From: SG8-30 sp963710135
Lineage (GTDB): Bacteria > Pseudomonadota > Gammaproteobacteria > Steroidobacterales > Steroidobacteraceae
DNA: 64,000 nt
NCBI GenBank assembly: GCA_963710135.1
Contig: CAVPYY010000005.1
Span: 1 to 64,000, forward strand
Direction: 5' to 3'
Both the position numbers and the translations under genes were made by a program. Below are positions 56,336 through 64,000 of this stretch, one piece after another. Position 1 is the stretch's first letter. Each line of letters opens with the position of its first letter. The notes under the pieces were generated by a model, which saw only the letters and a list, made by a program, of their open reading frames with translations, was not told where the DNA came from and searched no databases.

Positions 56336-57764
56336 ATGAAGACCGACATCGCTCGTGCCTCGATCGACTCCTGGTGGCAGGAGTCGATCATCCCGACGCT
56401 CTGCGAGTACGTCCGGATCCCCAACAAGTCGCCGCTGTTCGACGCCCAGTGGGAGGCCCACGGCCACATGGACCGGGCGGCGGAGTTGATGGCGGCGTGG
56501 TGCCGCACGCAGCCCATCCAGGGCCTGACCGTCGAGATCGTGCGCCTGCCCGGCCGCACCCCGGTCCTGCTCTGCGAGGTGCCCGGCCAGGGCGACGGCA
56601 CCGTCCTGCTGTACGGCCATCTCGACAAGCAGCCCGAGTTCACCGGCTGGACCGACGGCCTCGCCCCGTGGGAGCCGGTGATCCGCGACGGCAAGCTCTA
56701 CGGCCGTGGCGGCGCAGACGACGGCTACGCGGTCTTCTCTTCGCTCGCCGCCATCCGGGCCCTGCAGGAACAGGGCGAGCCCCATGCCCGCTGCGTCGTG
56801 CTGATCGAGGGCTGCGAGGAAAGCGGCAGCTTCGACCTGCCCCACTACGTCGAGCATCTCGCCGGGCGCATCGGGACCCCGGACCTGGTGGTGTGCCTGG
56901 ATGCCGAATGCGGCAACTACGAGCAGCTCTGGTGCACCACTTCCCTGCGCGGCAACCTGGTCGGCACCCTGAGCGTCGAGCTGCTGCGCGAAGGGGTGCA
57001 TTCGGGCTCCGGCACCGGCGTGGCGGCGTCGACCTTCCGCATCCTGCGGAGCCTCCTGTCGCGGGTCGAGAACGAGGTCACCGGTGATCTCCTGGTGTCC
57101 GCGCTCAACGCGCCCATTCCCCGCGAGCGCATCGAGCAGGCCCAGGCCGCCGGCGCGGCGCTCGGCGAGCAGACCTTCCGCCGGCTGCCGTTCGTGGAGG
57201 GCGCCGTGCCCGTCACCAACTCCCCCTACGAGCTGGTGCTCAACAACACCTGGAAGCCGTCCCTGACGGTCACCGGCGCCGAAGGCCTGCCGGCTCTCGC
57301 CGACGCGGGCAACGTGCTGCTGCCGAGAATTGCCGTGAAGCTTTCCTTCCGCCTGCCGCCGACCACGGATGCCGCCGCGGCCGCCCAGGCCGTGAAACAG
57401 CTGCTCGAGCAGGACCCGCCCTACGGCGCCAAGGTGACGTTCAAGGTGGACTCGGCGCTGGCAGGCTGGAATGCCCCGACGCTGCAGCCCTGGCTGGTGG
57501 AGTCCATGCAGACGGCGTCGAAGCAGGCCTTCGGACGCGACGTCATGTACCTGGGCACCGGCGGCAGCATTCCCTTCATCGGCCTGCTGGCGAGAACGCT
57601 TCCCGGGCGTGCAGTTCCTGGTGACCGGCGTGCTCGGACCCAACTCCAACGCGCACGGACCGAACGAGTTCCTGCACCTGGATTGCGCACGCAAGCTGAC
57701 CTTGTGTGTCGCCCAGGTGCTGGCGGATCATCAGCGCTCGCGCGGCGCCCGCAAGGCAGCGTAG
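56336..57764 (+). CDS. M20-family metallopeptidase (one frameshift)
   Basis: About 475 residues; zinc di-/aminopeptidase of the ArgE/DapE/carnosinase clan. Seen: metal His and catalytic Asp in VLLYGHLDKQPEFTGW, bridging Asp in LYGRGGADDGYAVFSSLAAI, the Glu pair in LIEGCEESGSFDLPHYVEHL, Asp in VVCLDAECGNYEQLW, the lid dimerisation domain from TSLRGNLVGTLSVELL, VHSGSGTGVAASTFRILRSL, and a C-terminal His in GPNSNAHGPNEFLHLD. An indel near 57,607 separates the last 52 residues. Substrate unknown. ATG 56,336 is chosen for its ribosome-binding site. The sigma factor gene follows 20 bases downstream. Confidence 0.9.
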
Positions 57765-57784
57765 CAGCCAGGATTGCCCGCATC

Positions 57785-58342
57785 ATGGGTGACTTGACGG
57801 AACTGCTCCTGCAGTGGAACAGCGGCGACGAAGAGGCCCGCTCGACGCTGATGGACAGCCTGTATGGTGAGCTGACCCGGATTGCGGCGCGTTTCCTGGC
57901 GGGCGAGCGCCGCGACGTCGACCTGCAGCCCCACGCGCTGGTCCATGAGGCGTACATCCGGCTGGTCGATATGAACCGGGTCGACTGGCAGAACCGCGCG
58001 CACTTCCTGGCCATGGCGGCGCGACTCATGCGCCAGATCCTGGTCGACGAAAGCCGCAAGCGCAACGCGTCCAAGCGCGACGGCGGCGTGCAGATCACGC
58101 TGAGCGACCTCGCCCACGCTGACGGCCAGCCGACCACCGACATGCTCATGCTGAACGAGGCGCTGGAAAAGCTGGCGCGAGTCGATCCGCAACGTGCCCA
58201 GCTGGTCGAGCTGCGCTACTTCGGGGGGTTGACCAACGAGGAGACGGCGGAAGTCATGGGACTTTCCGTGGCGACCATCAAGCGGAACTGGGAGGTCGCG
58301 CGCGGCTGGCTGTTCAGGGAAATGAACCGGGGCGAGCGCTAG
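57785..58342 (+). CDS. ECF RNA polymerase sigma factor of the Ser/Thr-kinase-associated group (Sig-70_X6/ECF43-like)
   Basis: 185 residues, intact. Sigma-2: MGDLTELLLQWNSGDEEARS, then LQPHALVHEAYIRLVDMNRV and FLAMAARLMRQILVDESRKR. Sigma-4: LRYFGGLTNEETAEVMGLSV, ATIKRNWEVARGWL. The acidic DAED-type motif that binds the core enzyme in usual ECFs is replaced by L-Q-P-H-A (residues 47-51), a trait of groups switched on by Ser/Thr-kinase phosphorylation, such as EcfP of Vibrio. No anti-sigma gene is seen. A kinase-TPR gene converges on it, sharing the CTAG stop. Regulation by that kinase is inference from this neighbourhood. Confidence 0.92.
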   Translation: MGDLTELLLQWNSGDEEARSTLMDSLYGELTRIAARFLAGERRDVDLQPHALVHEAYIRLVDMNRVDWQNRAHFLAMAARLMRQILVDESRKRNASKRDGGVQITLSDLAHADGQPTTDMLMLNEALEKLARVDPQRAQLVELRYFGGLTNEETAEVMGLSVATIKRNWEVARGWLFREMNRGER

Positions 58343-60967
58343 GGGCCGCCGGGGCCGTCCTGCCGGCCAGCGGTTGCATATTGCTCGGCTTGAGCAGGTT
58401 TGCCCCAGGCAAGGTACAGCTCGTTCAACCTTTGTCGTGTGCTGACGGTCGCCTCATTGTCGTCGCCGCGCGCCTCGCGCAGATGCTGGTAAGCCGGAAC
58501 CAGGAGCGCCTCCGCAGCCTGGTAGTCGCCGCCCGCCGTAAGGCACGTCCCGAGAACTCCCTCCCCGGATGAGATCGCCCAATGCCCTGCCGGAAGCAAC
58601 TGGGATCGTGTCTGCAGCGACAGGCGGGCAAGGCGCTGTGCCTTCCGCCACGTCGCTGAGTCGGCACAGCACCGACGCGCCAACATTCTGCGCGTACGAG
58701 GCGAGGAACTGATCCTCCGCCAGGGACTCCTTGGCAGACTTCAGCGCTTGGCGAATCGTGACCGCCGCCGCCGCCAGCTTGCCGGCCTGCTGCTGCAGGT
58801 TGGCCAGCGACGTCATCATGACGATCGTCTCTGGATGCGTCGCGCCAAGTGACGAAGCCAGCAGTTCCACCGAGCGCTGGTAGCTCGCTTCTGCTTCGTC
58901 TATCCGGCCGAGGTTCTTCAGTGCTCCGGCATGATTTCCCAGCACCATGCCGGTCTGGCCCGAACCGATCTGGGATTTCTCGGACACTGAGATCGCTTCA
59001 CTGAGCAGTCTCTCGGCCAAAGCATAGTCACCCCGCTGCAGGTTCTCCGTCGCAATGTTGTTGAGGATCGTGACCAACTGGCCAGGGTCATCCAGGCCGT
59101 GTGCACGATAGATCTCCAACGCCTTGTTGTAGGAGACCAGTGCCGTGTCCTCGCCGTGGCGATTGCTTTGGGCCATGCCAAGCTGGTCATACGCCTTAAC
59201 CAGACCCGACCAGTCGGGCGACTGTTGCTCGGTGAACAGCGCAACGGCAAGCTCCAGCTGCTGCGTGGCTTGCGCATAGTCGTCCTGATAGTAGGCCGCG
59301 AGGGCCTTGACCCGGTGGGCATCGGCCGCTTCATTGCCATTGAAGCCGGACATGCCCGCATACAGGTCGACCGCCTCGGCGGCCAGTGCGCCGCCCCGCT
59401 GGTACTCGCCGCGGGAGATGAATATCTCCCCCAGCGCAGTCAGGATGAGGGCTCGCGACGCCGGATCATCCGCGTATGCGGATCGGACACCCTGTTCCGC
59501 GGCACGCAGTACATCACTGATGCTCTGCTGGTCCTCGCCGGTCGAAAACGGATTTCCGGCGAACAGCACTTCCTTCAGGAATTCAACGGTGTTTCTCGCC
59601 TGCCGTGCCTGGGCTTGCGCCGCATCACGCTGCTCCTGCGCCTCTCGGGCCTGGCCGCTGTAGGCGATCACGCCAGCGATCAGGGACACCGCAAACACCG
59701 CTGCCAGCGCAGAAGCAAGGCGGTTGCGCTGCACGAACTTGCCGGCGCGATACGCCAATGTGTCGTCGCGCGCCATGACCGGCTGGCCAGACAGATAACG
59801 CCGGAGGTCGTCCGCGAACTGCGCCACCGACGCGTAGCGGCGCTCCGGCTCGGAGCGAAGGGCCATCATGAGGATGTTGTCGAGGTCGCCACGCAGCGCG
59901 CGACGCAGACCCTGGGCGCTGGTACCGCGCCGTGCGGCGACCTCCTGACGCGCGACCTCAGTCTGAAGTGCATCGAGGCGGGTGCTGGGTCGGGGTACCG
60001 TGAGCCGCTCAACCGCTCGAATCATCTCTGCGTGCCCGGTCGACGCAACGTGATACGGACGCTCCCCCACCAGTAGCTGATAAGTCAGGATTCCAAGCGT
60101 ATAGACGTCGCTGGCCGTGGTGACCCGATTCTCGAGTATCTGCTCGGGACTGGCGTAGTCCGGCGTCATCGCCTGGCGACCGAAAACCGTGGTGTTGCCA
60201 GAGCCGCTTGCATCGTCCGGCTGGATCAGCTTCGCAATGCCGAAGTCCAGCAGCTTCGGAATGCCGTCGGGCGTGATGAGCACGTTCGACGGCTTGAGGT
60301 CACGGTGCACAATAAGATTCTGATGAGCCGCCTGTACGGCGGCGGCGACCTTGCGGATCAGATCAATGCGAGCCGGAATTCCTAGTGAATGGGCATCGCA
60401 GTACTCGTCGATCGGCGTGCCCTCGACATACTCCATCACCAAGTATGGCGAGCCGTCTTGCAGGCTGCCGCCGTCGATCAAGCCAGCAATATAGGGGTGA
60501 TTGAGTTTCGCGAGAATCTTGCGCTCGGCATTGAACCGCTCGACCAACTCGCGGGCCAGCAGGTGTCCACGGACGAACTTGATCGCTACGCGCTGGGAGA
60601 AGTCCGCGTCCTGGCGTTCCGCCAGGTACACCGACCCCATGCCACCCTCGGCGAGGTGCTGAATGATCCGGTAGGGCCCGACCGTGCGACCGACATAACT
60701 GACGGCATCGCCGGTCGGTGTCGCCGGCTCGAGAAACGGACCGGCCGATTCGATGGCGACCAGAACCGAGTCTACGGAGGCACGTAGCGTGGTGTCGCCC
60801 GCACAGGCCGTGTCGAGCGCGTTGCGGCGCTCCTCGTCCGACAAAGGCAGGACCTGGTCGCAGAGCTCGAGGACGCGCCGGAAGTGGCTGGTCTCCGTCA
60901 ACGGTCCCCGCCCCCCAAGGGCGCATCGCACTCCCAACTGTGGTGGTACGAGCTTCTGGCGCCGCAT
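58339..60967 (-). CDS. Transmembrane Ser/Thr protein kinase with TPR repeats (one frameshift)
   Basis: About 850 residues. An N-terminal helical domain (HFRRVLELCDQVLPLSDEER and on to FLEPATP) leads to a Hanks-type kinase: GPYRIIQHLAEGGMGSVYLA, Lys in RVAIKFVRG, LIVHRDLKPSNVLITPDGIP, LLDFGIAKLIQPD, MTPDYASPEQI. Then one membrane helix (ASALAAVFAVSLIAGVIAYS), a coiled coil, and several TPRs outside the membrane (GEYQRGGALAAEAVDLYAG, RGDYALAERLLSEAISVSEK, LGRIDEAEASYQRSVELLAS). An indel near 58,655 shifts the last ~105 residues. The start may be ATG 60,967 or TTG 60,901; similarity begins at the latter. Likely input to the neighbouring sigma factor. Confidence 0.93.
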
Positions 60968-61013
60968 CGGAAGTCGTGCCTCGTCGTGGATTCCTACACC
61001 TATATACCGGTGT

Positions 61014-61352
61014 TCACGGCAATCCCGCAATCCGGCAGTCGTCATAATCCTGCCAGCGATATGCGACAGGCTTGCGAGCGGTGCGAGACCCCGGCGGGGC
61101 GGTGCCGACACCCGCGTCAGGATTCCCCGGCTCGTCGTCGCCTCGAGATGTACGAGGTGCGTCGGGCTGGAGGAAAGTGCCCGAATCCTCGATTGCCTGC
61201 AGGACGGCTTCGACTGCCGCCCGGCGCGCCGGATTGCCGAGACAAGCGCTGGCAAGGAACTGCGCGCGCGCGCCACCGGTGAGCAGGAGCGCGTCGTCGC
61301 AAAGTTCCAGAACGAGCTTGTCTTCGGATGTATCACTCATCGAGATGGACAC
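61014..61352 (-). CDS. Orphan copy of the kinase N-terminal domain (small protein or kinase-gene remnant)
   Basis: 112 residues. Its first 55 residues align with the N-terminal domain of the kinase encoded just downstream: LVLELCDDALLLTGGARAQF against VLELCDQVLPLSDEERRNAL, then VEAVLQAIEDSGTFLQPDAP against VDSVLVAIESAGPFLEPATP. The remaining 50 residues are low-complexity and show no kinase motif before the stop at 61,014. ATG at 61,340 (MSDTSEDKLV) or 61,352. Either a remnant of a second, tandem kinase gene or a free-standing regulatory module; sequence alone cannot decide. Confidence 0.6.
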   Translation of the reverse strand: MSISMSDTSEDKLVLELCDDALLLTGGARAQFLASACLGNPARRAAVEAVLQAIEDSGTFLQPDAPRTSRGDDEPGNPDAGVGTAPPGSRTARKPVAYRWQDYDDCRIAGLP

Positions 61353-61453
61353 CAGGACCGCACATCACGCTCGCGCAGGACAACCTTCCGGCGAAGGGCA
61401 GCGCTCCTTACGCCTATGGCCATCGCGAACTTACCCGTTCTAGGCGAGCGGCA

Positions 61454-62043
61454 CTAGGCAGTCTTGCGCCGCCGGCGTACCCCCATCAGGCCCAGCAGGC
61501 CAGCGCCGAGCAGCGTGAGCGTACCGGGCTCTGGCACCGGGTGGGCGTTCAGTGGCTGGGTAAACAGCGTATATCCATTGAGATCGAGAGGCAGATTGTC
61601 TCCAAACAGCGTAAAGGGCTGTGAGCCGGGCGCCCCTGTACCCAGCCAGTTGAAGGTCATAGAGAACCCGCCCAGCAGCTCACCGGGCCCAACCGGCGCC
61701 GCCAAATGCGAAGCCATCATAGAACCCCGGCTGATTGTCGGGATCGCCCGGGAACAGTCCATCGGGCGGTGCAACCAGGAGATCCCAGTCCGCCGGGCCG
61801 TCATAAGTAGCCGGATCGACCTCTTCCCCGAACGGTCCGGACACGAGGTCCATCGAATACAGGTCGAAATCGAAAAAGATCGTGAACCAGTCGATCGGTT
61901 CCCCGGTCTCGTTGCCTACCGTGTAATGGTAGGTCCACTGCCCGTTCGCCGTTGTCCTCGACCTCGTAGAAGATCGGCGACGCCATCGCCGTGTGCACGC
62001 CAAGCAGCAGTGCCGGCAACATCAGGAACCTACGAAACTTCAT
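61454..62043 (-). CDS. PEP-CTERM-anchored exported protein (frameshifted)
   Basis: About 195 residues. A signal peptide (MKFRRFLMLPALLLGVHTAM, then AS) begins it, and the C-terminus is a textbook PEP-CTERM sorting signal: VPEPGTLTLLGAGLLGLMGV followed by RRRRKTA. Between them NETGEPIDWFTIFFDFDLYS and SMTFNWLGTGAPGSQPFTLF form a beta-rich domain of unknown function. PEP-CTERM proteins are cut and released by exosortase (EpsH/XrtA), usually in exopolysaccharide or biofilm formers; no exosortase gene is in the window. Indels near 61,950 and 61,702. Same strand as the Rhs gene upstream and the kinase downstream. Confidence 0.88.
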
Positions 62044-62086
62044 TGTCCTTCTCCCCACTTAACGAAATTCTTCGGCAAAACTGCAA

Positions 62087-64000
62087 TCACTTTTCGCACG
62101 CGCCCTTGATCTTCGGCCACCACACCGGGATCGTAACACCGGTCAAGGCAGAGGCCGATCCGAAATCAAGAAGCGTGCCATTGCCTTTGCCAACATTGCC
62201 AACGACGTCGCCCCAATCCTTTATGTTCGAACCGAAGCCCGAAAGCCAGACACCCACGCTGAGTCCGTATGATGCCGCTCCGATCGAGGCTCCAGCCATG
62301 ATCGAGCCGCCGAGCAGCGCTCCGCCATTCGGACCAATGGCGCGCGGCGAATACATCTTCACCTCGCTAACCGACCCACCGAAGGGAATCGACACAAACG
62401 AAGCGTTGTAGCCGGCGAGCAACGTCAGCCATACAACATTCCGGCTGTAGGGCGCACAGTTCGAGGTCGAGTCGTAGATCGAACCCGAGACCTGAAATCC
62501 CACCTTGGCAGGCAGGAAGTCGGCGCCCGGTTTGAACGGATCCACTGATGCCACCGCTGCCAGACCTTCCCATTCGACGCCGTCAGGGTCGGCAAGGCGC
62601 AGGGCTACCCCCACCGCCTGCTGGGCAATCGCCAGCCCACCGATAATGCCCAGGACCACGTTGATCTCCGCCATCGACACGGAAAACTCACCGCGAGGAT
62701 CCAGATAGTTCACCGGATCAGCATTGGCGTACAAGTATCGATGCAAGGACACGGGCTGATCCAACACGCCCTCGAACGGGTCGACACTCAGGAATCGACC
62801 TACGTTTGGATCGTAATATCTCGCCCTCAGATAGTAGGCGCTGGCGACGTCGTCAAACTGCTCGCTACGGTAACGGGCCAGCGAGTCCGTGGAATTGCCC
62901 TGCAGCGCAAGTACATTGCCAAACGCATCGTACTCGTAACGGGTCACCACGCTGCCAGATGAATCGGTGGCCAGCCTTACACTCTGCATACCATCAGCCA
63001 GATACTGTAACTGTTCAGTTCCCAGGCCCCGGGCAACTGGCCCACTGTCGTTCAGCACAACCGGGATCCTGTCCACTCCTCCGACCACTTCCTCGGAAAT
63101 TTGACTGACAGCGCGGTTCAAGTCACGGATGAAGCGCCGCTCGACACCAGCCGAATTCACGCTGAGCAGGACACCATCCGGATTGTAGCGATAGGTCGCA
63201 GTGGAACCTCCTGGGCCCGCCGCGCTGCGCAACCGCCCATCCACCGACCAGGAATACTCAGTAGTCCCGTCTGGACCTGTTCTTAAGCGGAGATTGCCGT
63301 TAGCGTCATAGGAATAATTGATCGTACCAGCAGCCCTGCGCTCCTCCACCAACCGGTCGTTTCGGTCGTAGACATAGTCGGTATTGCCATCGACCGAGTC
63401 GGTGCGCCGGATTCGATTGCCTACCTGATCATAGGAGTAGGTCGTCAATCGGGCTCCCGCGAGTCCGCCAGCAGCGGTCTCGCCGATCAGCCGGCCATTC
63501 ACATCGTAATCGAACGAGATCGAACGACCTGATGCTTCGATGACCTGAGCTACATTGCCATTGGCTGCGTGAGAGTACTGATAGCGCGACAGCGATGCCC
63601 CGGAGCTATCAAAACTCTCGACACTGGTTATACGATCCCGAAGATCATAGGATCGCACCTCCCGTATTCCATTCGGGCGAATCGCTTCGACGAGGTTGCC
63701 GACTGCGTCAAACGTGTGCGAATAGACGCCGTTTGCGCCGTCAGTGAGCGTCACCACTCGACCGCCCGCATCACGCGTGTAGCGAGTCGTCTGCGCCGGG
63801 GTCCGGATCTCCGAGACGCGACCTCCGATCCCGTACTCGTACTCGATCCAGTTACCATCCGGATACGCAAGCCTTGTGAGCCGATCCAAGGCGTCATAAC
63901 TGTAGCTCGCCGTACCACTGGCGTCTGTGTAGCTGCTGCGCTTTCCAGTAGCAGTGTAGGAGTAGCGCACGACATCACCGGCCGGCAGGCGTCTTATCAC
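62087..64000 (-). CDS. RHS/YD-repeat protein with an unrecognised C-terminal domain (5' end outside window)
   Basis: 637 residues visible, no frameshift. Residues 1-360 hold many YD repeats (YSYDALDRLTRLAYPDGNWI, YEYDAFGNVLALQGN), then the Rhs core boundary YYLRARYYDPNVGRFLSVDP and NADPVNYLDPRGEFS (about residues 390-440). After it comes a 200-residue tail (62,090-62,689) with two hydrophobic, glycine-rich stretches (NVVLGIIGGLAIAQQAVGVA; GGALLGGSIMAGASIGAASY) that matches no toxin family I know. In polymorphic Rhs systems this position holds a toxin or adhesion domain. No immunity-like gene follows; the PEP-CTERM gene starts 43 bases downstream. Confidence 0.93.
   Translation of the reverse strand: MIRRLPAGDVVRYSYTATGKRSSYTDASGTASYSYDALDRLTRLAYPDGNWIEYEYGIGGRVSEIRTPAQTTRYTRDAGGRVVTLTDGANGVYSHTFDAVGNLVEAIRPNGIREVRSYDLRDRITSVESFDSSGASLSRYQYSHAANGNVAQVIEASGRSISFDYDVNGRLIGETAAGGLAGARLTTYSYDQVGNRIRRTDSVDGNTDYVYDRNDRLVEERRAAGTINYSYDANGNLRLRTGPDGTTEYSWSVDGRLRSAAGPGGSTATYRYNPDGVLLSVNSAGVERRFIRDLNRAVSQISEEVVGGVDRIPVVLNDSGPVARGLGTEQLQYLADGMQSVRLATDSSGSVVTRYEYDAFGNVLALQGNSTDSLARYRSEQFDDVASAYYLRARYYDPNVGRFLSVDPFEGVLDQPVSLHRYLYANADPVNYLDPRGEFSVSMAEINVVLGIIGGLAIAQQAVGVALRLADPDGVEWEGLAAVASVDPFKPGADFLPAKVGFQVSGSIYDSTSNCAPYSRNVVWLTLLAGYNASFVSIPFGGSVSEVKMYSPRAIGPNGGALLGGSIMAGASIGAASYGLSVGVWLSGFGSNIKDWGDVVGNVGKGNGTLLDFGSASALTGVTIPVWWPKIKGACEK

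Overview
The window joins two different genomes. Positions 1 to about 11,600 look alphaproteobacterial, of the Bradyrhizobium/Rhodopseudomonas kind: a tsaB-rimI-fur-HAD-miaB cluster, a NifU-like protein, a universal stress protein, trpS, murJ and an adenosine-kinase-like gene, with palindromic intergenic repeats of the sort common in that group. From about 11,600 to 64,000 the content looks gammaproteobacterial: a phoPQ-type pair, purB, mnmA and nudJ grouped as in enterics, plus hrpA, rluE, msrPQ, nfeD/slipin and PEP-CTERM/Rhs genes. At the join a HigB-like toxin start reads in from the left and stops after about 18 codons, while uvrC reads in from the right and loses its last ~150 codons at the same place. 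I read this as an assembly chimera or, less likely, an illegitimate rearrangement. Taxonomy is my inference from protein look and gene order; no search was run.

Left part: miaB (cut by the window edge), a HAD hydrolase, fur, rimI and tsaB on the minus strand; a soluble chemoreceptor with three near-identical PAS modules on the plus strand; then nifU-like, usp, trpS and murJ on the minus strand, and a divergent sugar/nucleoside kinase. Nearly every gene here carries one to several single-base frameshifts.

Right part, 11.6-24.7 kb: a type-5 uracil-DNA glycosylase/uvrC pair, the glyoxylate shunt genes aceB-aceA, rluE, a class II DAHP synthase, a saccharopine/lysine-dehydrogenase-like gene followed by an ALDH7-type dehydrogenase (probable lysine degradation), an exported metallo-beta-lactamase-fold protein and an nfeD-slipin pair.

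24.7-47.3 kb: a minus-strand run fumC-nudL-mazG-PepSY-response regulator-sensor kinase-hrpA, divergent from the plus-strand run purB-GNAT-PLD-like-nudJ-mnmA-acnA-sirtuin-HAD. Then come a MgtC/DUF4010 membrane protein, msrP-msrQ, a DMT transporter and a class I DAHP synthase, so both DAHP synthase classes are present.

47.3-64 kb: a YgjP-like metalloprotease, fadH, and an export operon (HlyD-type adaptor, ATPase, two FtsX-type permeases, SGNH hydrolase), heavily frameshifted; then tatD and an M20 peptidase. The right end is the most unusual: a Ser/Thr-kinase-associated ECF sigma factor converges on a kinase-TPR gene and shares a CTAG stop overlap with it. Upstream of the kinase lie an orphan copy of the kinase N-terminal domain, a PEP-CTERM protein and an Rhs-repeat protein with an unrecognised 200-residue tail. 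No rRNA, tRNA, CRISPR array or insertion sequence was seen. Frameshifts are clustered rather than even, which points to sequencing or consensus error more than to gene decay.
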